A DNA stretch of 33,217 bases from positions 1 through 33,217 of the forward strand of contig UQQN01000015.1 of NCBI GenBank assembly GCA_900543155.1, read 5' to 3'. Shown in pieces: positions 21,390 through 29,110 of this stretch. The stretch is from an uncultured Prevotella sp. (GTDB lineage Bacteria > Bacteroidota > Bacteroidia > Bacteroidales > Bacteroidaceae). The position numbers and the translations under genes were made by a program. Under the pieces are notes generated by a model. The model was not told the origin of the DNA, did no database searches, and saw only the letters and a list, made by a program, of their open reading frames with translations. Numbering within the stretch: position 1 is the stretch's first letter; each line of letters starts with the position of its first letter.

Positions 21390-23537
21390 ATGAAAGTCTA
21401 CAATTCGCACGAAATCAAAAACATTGCGCTCCTTGGTAATGACGGCTCAGGTAAGACCACGCTCACCGAAGCTTTACTCTTCGAAAGTGGTCAAATAAAA
21501 CGTCGTGGACGCATTACGGCTAAAAACACGGTGTCGGACTATTTTCCGGTTGAGCAGGATTATGGTTATTCCGTATTCTCTACTGTTTTCCATACTGAAT
21601 GGAATGGAAAGAAGCTTAACATTATAGACTGTCCAGGATCTGACGACTTTGTGGGTGCTGCGCTTACAGCTCTTAATGTAACAGACACGGCGATGTTGCT
21701 CATTAACGGACTATTTGGTCCTGAGGTGGGTACGCAAAACCATTTCCGTTATACCGAAAAACTGCACAAGCCCGTTATATTCCTTGTTAACCAATTAGAC
21801 GCTGAAGGTTGTGACTACGATGCCGTAGTAGAAGACTTGCAGAGCATCTATGGTCAAAAGGTTGTTCCTGTGCAGTATCCCGTTGAGACTGGCGAGAAGT
21901 TTAACTCGCTCATTGACGTGATTTTGATGAAGAAACTCACGTGGTCTGCCGAAGGTGGTGAACCTACTATCGAGGAGATTCCCGCAGAAGAGAAAGATAA
22001 GGCAGAAGCTATGCATAAGGCTTTGGTTGAAGCTGCTGCAGAAAATGATGAAGGTTTGATGGAGAAGTTCTTCGAAACTGAACATCTCACTGAGGACGAA
22101 ATGCGTGAAGGTATCCGTAAGGGGTTGGTTACACGTAGTATCTTCCCTGTGTTCTGTGTTTGCGCTTCAAAGAATATGGGCGTGGGACGTCTCATGGAAT
22201 TCTTGGGCAATGTGGTGCCTTTTGTAGACGAAATGCCTGCTGTGCATAATACACGCGGCGAAGAAGTAAAGCCCAATCCTAACGGACCTACTTCTATATA
22301 TTTCTTTAAGACTGGTGTTGAACCTCATATTGGCGAGGTTCAGTACTTCAAGGTGATGAGTGGTACGGTACACGAAGGAGATGACCTTGCAAATGCTGAC
22401 CGTGGTTCGAAGGAACGTATGGCGCAGTTGTTTGTGTGCTCGGGTGCGAACCGTGAAAAGGTGGAACAACTTCAAGCAGGCGACATTGGTTGTACTGTAA
22501 AATTGAAGGATGTGCGCACGGGTAATACGCTAAACGCCAAGGATTGCGAAAATCGTTTCAACTTTATTAAATATCCTAATCCTAAGTACACACGTGCTAT
22601 TCGTGCTGTGAACGAGGCTGATACTGAAAAGATGATGTCTGCCTTGAACCGTATGCGTCAGGAAGATCCAACTTGGGAGGTTGAACAGAGCAAGGAATTG
22701 CGTCAAATCTTGGTACATGGACAGGGTGAATTCCACCTTCGCACTTTGAAGTGGCGTTTGGAGAACCTCGATAAGATTGCCGTAGAATTCTACGAACAGC
22801 GTATTCCTTATCGTGAAACCATTACTAAGGCTGCACGCGCTGACTATCGTCATAAGAAACAAAGTGGTGGTGCAGGTCAGTTTGGCGAAGTTCACTTGGT
22901 TATTGAACCTTATAGTGATGGTATGCCCGATCCCGTTGTTTATAAGTTTGGCGGTCAAGAAATCCGAGTAAATATTAAGGGTAAGGAAGAAATTCCTCTT
23001 GAATGGGGCGGTAAATTGGTATTCATTAACTCGGTAGTGGGTGGTGCGATTGATGCACGCTTTATGCCTGCTATTCTTAAGGGTATTATGAGCCGCATGG
23101 AGCAAGGTCCGCTTACTGGTAGCTATGCACGTGATGTACGCGTGGTGGTTTATGATGGTAAGATGCACCCCGTTGATTCAAACGAATTGTCGTTTATGTT
23201 GGCTGGTCGCAATGCCTTTAGTCAAGCCTTTAAGGATGCTGCTCCGAAGATTCTTGAACCTATCTATGACGTTGAGGTATTTGTACCTGCCGACAAGATG
23301 GGTGATGTGATGAGCGATTTGCAAGGTCGTCGTGGTCTTATAGTCGGTATGAGCAGTGAGAATGGTTATGAAAAGCTTCAAGCCAAGGTTCCCTTGAAGG
23401 AGATGTCGAACTATTCTACTTCTCTCAGTTCGCTTACTGGTGGACGTGCTTCGTTCATCATGAAGTTTGCAAGTTATGAACTTGTGCCGGGCGACTTGCA
23501 GAAGAAGTTGATTGAAGAACACGAACAAGAAGATTAA
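21390..23537 (+). CDS. fusA2: EF-G paralogue with degenerate GTPase motifs (EF-G2 type)
   Basis: This 715-aa protein has the full EF-G domain order: G domain (1-280), domain II, domain III, domain IV with HKKQSGGAGQFGEVH, and domain V. The G domain departs from housekeeping EF-G. The P-loop reads GNDGSGKTT (16-24) and retains Lys22. Switch I has EQDYGYSV where RGIT-I is usual. G3 is DCPGSDDF (80-87) with Ser84 replacing the catalytic His. G4 is NQLD (134-137) instead of NKMD. In Bacteroides thetaiotaomicron an EF-G2 paralogue is reported to translocate without GTP hydrolysis and to matter in carbon limitation; this looks like its Prevotella-type counterpart, by inference. The housekeeping EF-G is not in the window. 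A long structured leader precedes it. Confidence 0.9.
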   Translation: MKVYNSHEIKNIALLGNDGSGKTTLTEALLFESGQIKRRGRITAKNTVSDYFPVEQDYGYSVFSTVFHTEWNGKKLNIIDCPGSDDFVGAALTALNVTDTAMLLINGLFGPEVGTQNHFRYTEKLHKPVIFLVNQLDAEGCDYDAVVEDLQSIYGQKVVPVQYPVETGEKFNSLIDVILMKKLTWSAEGGEPTIEEIPAEEKDKAEAMHKALVEAAAENDEGLMEKFFETEHLTEDEMREGIRKGLVTRSIFPVFCVCASKNMGVGRLMEFLGNVVPFVDEMPAVHNTRGEEVKPNPNGPTSIYFFKTGVEPHIGEVQYFKVMSGTVHEGDDLANADRGSKERMAQLFVCSGANREKVEQLQAGDIGCTVKLKDVRTGNTLNAKDCENRFNFIKYPNPKYTRAIRAVNEADTEKMMSALNRMRQEDPTWEVEQSKELRQILVHGQGEFHLRTLKWRLENLDKIAVEFYEQRIPYRETITKAARADYRHKKQSGGAGQFGEVHLVIEPYSDGMPDPVVYKFGGQEIRVNIKGKEEIPLEWGGKLVFINSVVGGAIDARFMPAILKGIMSRMEQGPLTGSYARDVRVVVYDGKMHPVDSNELSFMLAGRNAFSQAFKDAAPKILEPIYDVEVFVPADKMGDVMSDLQGRRGLIVGMSSENGYEKLQAKVPLKEMSNYSTSLSSLTGGRASFIMKFASYELVPGDLQKKLIEEHEQED

Positions 23538-23559
23538 TCCTGGTTTTTAATAATATTGA

Positions 23560-23594
23560 ATGGGGAGTTTCATGTGAATGAGACTCTCCATTTT
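23560..23594 (+). terminator. Terminator of the EF-G2-like gene
   Basis: A 14-bp stem (23560-23573 with 23578-23591, two G-U) around a 4-base loop, followed by a short T-run. Confidence 0.75.
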
Positions 23595-23684
23595 CTTCGT
23601 ACATGAATTGTTTTATTTGATTGTGGAGGGACGAAATAATATAAGAGGACTTGTATTTTAAAAAAAGCAGAGCGAAATAGATAC

Positions 23685-23709
23685 AAAAAAGGTGACCCAA
23701 ATGGTCACC
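23685..23709 (-). terminator. Terminator of the GH25 gene
   Basis: On the minus strand GGTGACC and GGTCACC (23709-23703, 23697-23691) pair around a 5-base loop, followed by T6 (23690-23685). Confidence 0.85.
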
Positions 23710-23756
23710 AAATTGGAATCATAAAATAGATGTTTGTATTTTATAAATTCGGCATA

Positions 23757-24599
23757 CTACTCAATGCCCAGGTGTTTGAGGTCGTACATAGATCCATTGT
23801 AAATGTTTAAGTCTACCTTTTCGCGTATGCCGTCTATTTTTCCACAGTCAGTGTGTTGCCAAAAACGCCACTTGCCTTTATAGGTAAGTTTGTGTACGTA
23901 GTAGTGAGCAATCCAATAGGGGTAGCGGTCGAACTCGGGCGTGTTGAGATAATCTTTTTTAAACTTGTAGTTGGTGTATAGGATAGGAGGAACACCATAT
24001 TTTTTTTCAACAGCTTTGAGCCAAGTTAAGGCTGCTTTTTGTAGTTCTTTTGTGCTGAGTGATCCTTTTTCCTCAATATCGAGCACTGGGGGAAGGTCGC
24101 CTTCTTCAAGATGTACTTGCTTTAAGAAATAACGTGCCTGAAGTGTGGCATTGACGTTTGGCTTAAAATAATGGTAAGCACCGCGTAAGAAACCATACTC
24201 ACGAGCTTCATAGAAATTGTCGTTGAAATTACTGTCAAGATGATCTTGCCCTTCAGTTGCTTTGATAAAAATAAAACTGATGGGCTCTTCGTTGATTTGC
24301 GCTTTTGAAACTTTCTCCCAATCTATGTCACCCTGATGGTGACTTATGTCGATGCCATGAATGGAATAACCTTCGGGGTAAACTTCTTTGCCATTGTGAG
24401 CATTCCATTGTAAGTTGAATGGTAAAACAAAATAAATATAAAACAAGTAGCAAACGAGTACACTACTGCAAATCAACAACATACGAATAAGGAACTGACG
24501 AAGCTTAGAGCGAAAATTGCTTTTTTTGCGTCTTCTCACTCGTCTACGTCCGTTGCTTATGCGAATTCCGTGTGTGTAATATTTGTTACTTGTTGGCAT
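23757..24599 (-). CDS. Membrane-anchored GH25 muramidase-like protein
   Basis: A 280-aa protein with an Arg/Lys-rich cytoplasmic N-terminus (residues 18-35), one membrane helix (about 37-60) and a periplasmic GH25 lysozyme domain. GH25 hallmarks: HGIDISHHQGDIDW (Asp84), FIFIKATEG, RGAYHYF and the catalytic DIE at 174-176, then ILYTNYKF and WRFWQHTDCG. Such enzymes cleave the MurNAc-GlcNAc bond of peptidoglycan; here a cell-wall remodelling role is likely, since there is no phage context. ATG 24599 (MPTSNK) is preferred: the longer start at 24635 lies in the loop of the pfp terminator. A single membrane anchor rather than a cleaved signal is inferred from the absence of a cleavage site. Confidence 0.88.
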   Translation of the reverse strand: MPTSNKYYTHGIRISNGRRRVRRRKKSNFRSKLRQFLIRMLLICSSVLVCYLFYIYFVLPFNLQWNAHNGKEVYPEGYSIHGIDISHHQGDIDWEKVSKAQINEEPISFIFIKATEGQDHLDSNFNDNFYEAREYGFLRGAYHYFKPNVNATLQARYFLKQVHLEEGDLPPVLDIEEKGSLSTKELQKAALTWLKAVEKKYGVPPILYTNYKFKKDYLNTPEFDRYPYWIAHYYVHKLTYKGKWRFWQHTDCGKIDGIREKVDLNIYNGSMYDLKHLGIE

Positions 24600-24603
24600 A
24601 ATT

Positions 24604-24658
24604 AGAAAGAAAAGGGTTAAGCGAAGAGAACCCATAGAGATTCTCTTAACTTAACCCT
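24604..24658 (-). terminator. Terminator of pfp
   Basis: AGGGTTAAG (24613-24621) pairs with 24650-24658, and AGAGAA (24625-24630) with TTCTCT (24641-24646). On the minus strand it is followed by TTTTCTTTC. It separates pfp from the GH25 gene. Confidence 0.82.
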
Positions 24659-24703
24659 CTATTTTAAATATCTGTATTTGTCAAAACAAATTACTGATAC
24701 ATT

Positions 24704-26356
24704 TTACTTGCCTTGTTCGAGTGCAAGGGTCTTAGTGCACTGGTCGCAAACTTCTGTGGGACCCCAATACTGGATAGGACCAGGATAAACGAAGCAAGTA
24801 TTTTCAGCCCATTCTTCGCGGTGAGCAGCAAATTCCTTGAAGGGAGCACCATCCAAACGAACGAGAGCCTTCTTGATAACAGGCTTCATTTCGCCGTTAC
24901 GACGTTCCATGTTCATCATCATAGTGATGGGCACACCACCAGCAACCCATTCTTCAGCAGGAGCAGTAGTGTTCTTCACGATGGCCATGTAACCAGTCTT
25001 TCCGTTAGAAACGAGCTGAGCAGCACTTGCACCAAGTGCATAGCAGTAGTCAGCATCGTAGTTAGAGGGAGCTGCACAACGACCTTCGTAACCGAAGAAG
25101 TGGTGGAGGGGAGAGAACTTACCGTTGTACTCACCAGCTTCCTTCATAGCAGCAAGTTTGTTGCTTACCATTTCAGAGAGAAGCTTTTCTGTTTCGATGA
25201 GTGAAACCTGTACGTTACCGTGGGGGTCGCGGTCGAGGCAGAGCTGACGAGCAACGCTTTCGGGAAGAGACTCGAGTGTAGCGAGGTTTTCCTTAGCGAT
25301 GTTACCCTTAACAAATGCAATCTGTTCTTCGGCATTTGCAAATTCACGGGGTTCGTGAGTAGCGGGGTCAATCAATACGTCGTTGAGCTCAGCGATAAGC
25401 TTCTTGATTGCGGGAACGAACTCGATCAAACCTTCGGGGATGAGTACAGTACCAAAGTTGTTGCCATTAGCAGCACGCTTAGCTACAACACCTGCAATGT
25501 AGTTAACGATATCGTCGAGAGACATGTTCTTCTCTTCAACTTCCTCGCTTACGATGCAGATATTAGGTTGGCACTGAAGGGCACACTCAAGGGCGATGTG
25601 GCTAGCAGAACGACCCATGAGTTTGATGAAGTGCCAATACTTGCGAGCTGAGTTAGCATCACGCTGGATGTTACCGATAACTTCAGCATAAGTCTTGCAA
25701 GCAGTATCGAAACCGAAAGAAGTTTCAATTTGATCGTTCTTCAAGTCACCATCGATAGTCTTGGGGCAACCAATAACCTGTACACCGTAGTTCTTCGCAG
25801 CGTAGTATTCAGCGAGTACGCAAGCATTGGTGTTAGAGTCGTCACCACCGATGATTACGATAGCCTTGATGCCGAGTTCACGGATGATCTTCAAACCGCT
25901 TTCGAACTGGTCAACCTTTTCGAGTTTAGTACGACCCGAACCAATGAGGTCGAAACCACCTGTGTTACGATATTCGTCGATGATTTCGTCGGTCAACTCA
26001 ATGTACTTGTGATCAACCAAACCACCAGGACCCATCAAGAAACCATAAAGTTTGCTAGCAGGGTTCTGCTTTTTGAGTTCGTCATAAAGGCCGCAGATTA
26101 CGTTGTGACCACCAGGAGCCTGACCACCTGAAAGGATGATACCGATGTTAAGGGGAGCATATTCCTTCTTTTCGTCGGTGGGAACAAATTCTACGAGGGG
26201 CATTCCGTAAGTGTTAGGGAAGAGAGCCTTGATTTCTTCCTGGTTGCCCACACTCTGAGTGGGTTCACCTTCCTTGATGCTCACATTGCCACGCAAACCA
26301 GCGGGAAGTTTAGGCTGGTAAGCAGCACGTGCAATCTGTAATGCGCTTTTTTCCAT
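24704..26356 (-). CDS. pfp: PPi-dependent 6-phosphofructokinase, long form
   Basis: A 550-aa enzyme that reversibly phosphorylates fructose 6-phosphate with pyrophosphate, the glycolytic PFK step in many Bacteroidetes. Diagnostic residues: IIGGDDSN with Asp172-Asp173, where the second Asp marks PPi rather than ATP use, and CPKTIDGDLKN with Lys199. The N-terminal LSGGQAPGGHN, GFDTACKTY and LMGRSASHI further support the family. The length with insertions matches the long PPi-PFK (plant beta-subunit-like) group. The start is ATG 26356 (MEKSALQ); the frame extends to 26416, but those 20 residues (rich in Arg/Ile) are not family-like. The gene has its own promoter box and terminator. It may function in both glycolysis and gluconeogenesis. 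Confidence 0.95.
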   Translation of the reverse strand: MEKSALQIARAAYQPKLPAGLRGNVSIKEGEPTQSVGNQEEIKALFPNTYGMPLVEFVPTDEKKEYAPLNIGIILSGGQAPGGHNVICGLYDELKKQNPASKLYGFLMGPGGLVDHKYIELTDEIIDEYRNTGGFDLIGSGRTKLEKVDQFESGLKIIRELGIKAIVIIGGDDSNTNACVLAEYYAAKNYGVQVIGCPKTIDGDLKNDQIETSFGFDTACKTYAEVIGNIQRDANSARKYWHFIKLMGRSASHIALECALQCQPNICIVSEEVEEKNMSLDDIVNYIAGVVAKRAANGNNFGTVLIPEGLIEFVPAIKKLIAELNDVLIDPATHEPREFANAEEQIAFVKGNIAKENLATLESLPESVARQLCLDRDPHGNVQVSLIETEKLLSEMVSNKLAAMKEAGEYNGKFSPLHHFFGYEGRCAAPSNYDADYCYALGASAAQLVSNGKTGYMAIVKNTTAPAEEWVAGGVPITMMMNMERRNGEMKPVIKKALVRLDGAPFKEFAAHREEWAENTCFVYPGPIQYWGPTEVCDQCTKTLALEQGK

Positions 26357-26456
26357 AAAAAAATGAATGTTTATAATAGGTTTTATTTTTCTTATTCGGT
26401 TGGTTGGTGCGCACACTTAAAGCATGCAATGCAATGGCGCATTCCAAAAACCTTTG

Positions 26457-26464
26457 CAAAGATA
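26457..26464 (-). promoter_or_regulatory. -7 box of the pfp promoter
   Basis: Minus-strand TATCTTTG matches the -7 consensus; no TTTG is found at the expected distance. Start near 26450 gives a 94-base leader. Confidence 0.45.
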
Positions 26465-26519
26465 GTGATTTTTTGCTTTTCTTTTGTCAGTAATGGTCGC
26501 AAAAATGCGGTGCTGATAC

Positions 26520-27131
26520 TTATTTCTTCTTGCTGTCCTTATAAATTTTATTCAGACCCTCTACCACATCGTTGGTAATATTAACAGAAGGGTCTTCGTA
26601 AAGCACGTTATCGCCCGTTTTGCTTATAATTACTTTATAACGTCCGTCGGCATTATATTCCCTTAAAAAAGTGCTAAGGTCTTCGCGGAGCTTCTTTTGG
26701 TAAGCCTCAGTAGCTTTCCCCATTTCGCCTTCGATTTTAGCTTGAAAACTCTGCAATCCTTGTTGCATTTTTTGTAAGTTGGCTTGTGCCTTCTCTACTT
26801 GTTGTTGTGAGGTGAAACCGCCGTTCTGTGCTTTGTTTTGGAAGTCTGCCATTGCTTTTTGCAAGGCTTGTCCCTTTGCATTGAGTTGGTTGCGGTAAGC
26901 GTTCTGCTTGCTTTCGAGCGACTTTAAGCCATCTTTGCAATAGTCGCACTTAGTAGCCAATGAGTCGATGTCAACCACAGCAACACCACCTGTTGCAGCA
27001 GTAGCAGCTGCAGCTTCAGCTTTGGGCAGACCATTAGACTTTACCTGTTGTGCAGGTTCTTTTTTGTTGCAACCAGTTAAGGCAATACCAGCCATGAGCA
27101 ACATGACACTTGTCTTTGTTAATGCTTTCAT
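26520..27131 (-). CDS. OmpH/Skp-family lipoprotein
   Basis: A 203-aa periplasmic protein of the OmpH (Skp-like) type, normally a chaperone for outer-membrane proteins. It has a lipoprotein signal peptide with the lipobox LTGC (Cys21), not the usual cleavable type-I signal of Skp, so it should be membrane-tethered. After a short Ala/Thr linker (residues 35-48) comes VAVVDIDSLATKCDYCKDG, a long Gln/Lys-rich coiled-coil (about 70-150) and a C-terminal strand region YKVIISKTGDNVLY. There are two extra cysteines in CDYC. The small membrane protein gene lies 56 bases upstream on the same strand. It is the lone OmpH gene here, without bamA or lpxD neighbours. Confidence 0.88.
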   Translation of the reverse strand: MKALTKTSVMLLMAGIALTGCNKKEPAQQVKSNGLPKAEAAAATAATGGVAVVDIDSLATKCDYCKDGLKSLESKQNAYRNQLNAKGQALQKAMADFQNKAQNGGFTSQQQVEKAQANLQKMQQGLQSFQAKIEGEMGKATEAYQKKLREDLSTFLREYNADGRYKVIISKTGDNVLYEDPSVNITNDVVEGLNKIYKDSKKK

Positions 27132-27187
27132 ATTCTATTTCTTGTTGATTATCGTTTTTTTAAATTCCAATTCTTGTAGAACTGTAC

Positions 27188-27385
27188 TTAAAATTCTTTT
27201 ACTCTTTTAGGATTATCGATTCTTGCTGCTGCATCTTGCGATTGCACACATCCAATGCCACGTTGACGCATAGCTTTGCTTTGATCGACGTGAGTTTTTA
27301 CAAAACCACGTCCAAAGAAGAGGCGAACGCACAATAATATCATGCATATTGCAACAATTAGCAGTACGAGTATAAACACTTTCAT
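27188..27385 (-). CDS. Small single-span membrane protein, 65 aa
   Basis: A 65-aa protein with an N-terminal hydrophobic helix (MKVFILVLLIVAICMILLCV) followed by RLFFGRGFVKTHVD and a conserved-looking SKAMRQRGIGCVQSQDAAAR tail. I recall similar short proteins with THV-SKA-RG-I-C-QSQD patterns in other Bacteroidetes, but know no function. The helix is probably a membrane anchor with the basic tail in the cytoplasm. It sits directly upstream of the OmpH-family gene, probably in one transcript, and is divergent from pepD. Short length keeps some doubt, but the pattern is too protein-like for a random frame. Confidence 0.75.
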   Translation of the reverse strand: MKVFILVLLIVAICMILLCVRLFFGRGFVKTHVDQSKAMRQRGIGCVQSQDAAARIDNPKRVKEF

Positions 27386-27395
27386 TTCTTTTTGC

Positions 27396-27403
27396 TACTT
27401 TTG
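27396..27403 (+). promoter_or_regulatory. Possible -7 box for pepD
   Basis: TACTTTTG fits the -7 consensus and would give a start near 27410, 60 bases before the ATG. No -33 element is visible. Confidence 0.3.
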
Positions 27404-27439
27404 CTTCGTGAATAGGAGCGAGTAACTCCTTTTTGAAAG

Positions 27440-27471
27440 CAAAGTTACACAATAATATTATATATAGCAAT
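27440..27471 (-). promoter_or_regulatory. Promoter of the small membrane protein/OmpH pair
   Basis: Minus strand: ATTG (27471-27468), 20 bases, TAACTTTG (27447-27440). Full -7 match, approximate -33. Leader is about 48 bases. Confidence 0.55.
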
Positions 27472-28918
27472 GAGTAACAACAAACTTTTACAGCCGAGCA
27501 TCGTGTTTGATTGCTTTGCAGAGGTAAATAAGGTACCTCGTCCCTCAAAACGTGAGGAGAAAATGATTGCCTTTTTGAAGGAGTTTGGCGAAAGCCTTGG
27601 TCTGCCCACTAAGGTAGATGAAACAGGTAATGTTTGCATTAGCAAGCCTGCTACTCCGGGTAACGAAAATCGCAAAACTGTGATTTTGCAGAGCCACATG
27701 GACATGGTGTGCGAAAAGAACAAGGATGTAGACTTTGACTTTGATAATGATGCCATTGAAACCTACGTAGATGGTGAATGGATGCGTGCAAAGGGTACAA
27801 CTCTGGGTGCAGACGATGGTATTGGTGTAGCTATGCAAATGGCTATTCTTAAGTCGAACGACATCGAACATGGTCCTATTCAGTGCGTGTTTACTCGCGA
27901 CGAAGAAACAGGTCTTACGGGTGCTGTTGGCATGAAGAGCGGTTTTATGGATGGTGACTATCTTATAAACCTTGACTCTGAGGACGAAGGTCAGATTTAC
28001 GTAAGTTGTGCAGGTGGTGTGCGCACTACTGCTACTTATCCTTTCCCCACAGAAGTCGCCCCCGCTAACTATGCTACATTCCGCATCAATGTAAAGGGTC
28101 TTTCGGGTGGTCACTCGGGCGATGACATCAATAAGAAGCGTGGTAATGCGAATAAGATTTTGGTTCGTTTCCTTGTAAACGAAATGGAAAACTTGGGCTT
28201 GCGTCTTGTTGATATTCAGAGTGGTGGTCTTCATAATGCAATTCCTCGTGAAGGTCATGTCGTTTGCATGGTTGCTAACGACAAGAAGGGCGAACTTAAA
28301 GCACACTTAGAGGCATTTAGCAAGGATGTGGCAGAAGAATTTGCTGTAACTGAGAAGAGCATTTCTATTACACTCGAAGAGGTTGAAGCAGCCACTAAGG
28401 TGATGGAAGTAGAAGCTATGCGCAAGATGTTGCTTTCACTTCATGCCGTACACAATGGCATCTTTGCAATGAGTCAAGACATCGATTGGTTGGTAGAAAC
28501 TTCATCAAACCTTGCTAGCATTCATAGCGAAGGCGATCATGTAACAGTAACAACCAGTCAGCGTAGTAGTGTGGCAAGTGCTTGCTTAAACGTAGCAAGT
28601 GTAGTACGCGCTGCTTTTGAGTTAGGCGGTGCTAAGACTGTCACTAACGAAGGTTATCCTGGTTGGAAACTTAATCCTAACAGCGAGATTGTGAAGATTG
28701 CCAAGGAAAGCTACGAGCACTTGTTTGGCAAAGAGCCTAAAATCTTGGCTATTCATGCAGGCTTAGAGTGTGGTTTGTTCTCAGAGAAGTATCCTAAGCT
28801 TGATATGGTAAGCTTTGGTCCTACTTTGCGTGGCGTTCACTCTCCTGACGAGCGTTTGTTGATTCCTACCGTACAGATGGTTTGGGATCATCTCTTGGAT
28901 ATTCTTAAACGAGTATAA
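27470..28918 (+). CDS. pepD: Aminoacyl-histidine dipeptidase (PepD, M20)
   Basis: A 482-aa cytoplasmic metallopeptidase of the M20 family, PepD/carnosinase branch, that cleaves X-His and a broad set of dipeptides. Zinc-site residues are visible: His76 in QSHMDMV with Asp78, the bridging Asp115 in LGADDGIG, catalytic Glu145 and Glu146 in RDEETGLTGA, and Asp in NLDSEDEG. GLSGGHSGDDI, LHNAIPRE and HAGLECGLF in the lid and C-terminal catalytic parts match PepD. Length fits the E. coli enzyme (about 485 aa). There is no signal peptide. It is probably monocistronic; downstream lies an unusual repeat tract. Confidence 0.95.
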   Translation: MSNNKLLQPSIVFDCFAEVNKVPRPSKREEKMIAFLKEFGESLGLPTKVDETGNVCISKPATPGNENRKTVILQSHMDMVCEKNKDVDFDFDNDAIETYVDGEWMRAKGTTLGADDGIGVAMQMAILKSNDIEHGPIQCVFTRDEETGLTGAVGMKSGFMDGDYLINLDSEDEGQIYVSCAGGVRTTATYPFPTEVAPANYATFRINVKGLSGGHSGDDINKKRGNANKILVRFLVNEMENLGLRLVDIQSGGLHNAIPREGHVVCMVANDKKGELKAHLEAFSKDVAEEFAVTEKSISITLEEVEAATKVMEVEAMRKMLLSLHAVHNGIFAMSQDIDWLVETSSNLASIHSEGDHVTVTTSQRSSVASACLNVASVVRAAFELGGAKTVTNEGYPGWKLNPNSEIVKIAKESYEHLFGKEPKILAIHAGLECGLFSEKYPKLDMVSFGPTLRGVHSPDERLLIPTVQMVWDHLLDILKRV

Positions 28919-28940
28919 GATATAAGTAGCTATTAGATTA

Positions 28941-29096
28941 CAGGGTTATTAGGTTATAAGGGTGCATTAGGTAATAAAATGTATTGGGTTATAGGCGCGT
29001 TCCTAAAGCAAATAAATTACGAACCCAATCCGTAGCCTACAACCCTAATAACCCAATAACCCTTTATACCCTAATCACTCATTAACCTCAATAACC
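28941..29096. repeat. GGGTTATTAGG / CCTAATAACCC low-complexity inverted tract
   Basis: The left half has repeated G-rich words (GGGTTATTAGG 28943-28953, ATTGGGTT 28983-28990). The right half has their complements: AACCCAAT at 29022-29029, CCTAATAACCC at 29044-29054, then AACCC/TTAACC/ATAACC words. The two halves can form a long imperfect stem. It lies between pepD and the lipoprotein gene; a terminator role is possible but there is no good T-run. Confidence 0.6.
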
Positions 29097-29110
29097 TTTT
29101 ATAAAACAAC

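Noticed and set aside
23757..24599. Prophage endolysin
   Set aside because: The GH25 domain is membrane-anchored and surrounded by housekeeping genes with no holin, tail or capsid genes.
24600..24635. Longer N-terminus of the GH25 protein
   Set aside because: The upstream ATG is in the loop of the pfp terminator hairpin, so that RNA would not normally be available for it.
28941..29096. Telomere-like or CRISPR-like repeat
   Set aside because: The words are short and irregular, with no constant repeat/spacer arrangement, no cas genes and no replicon end here.
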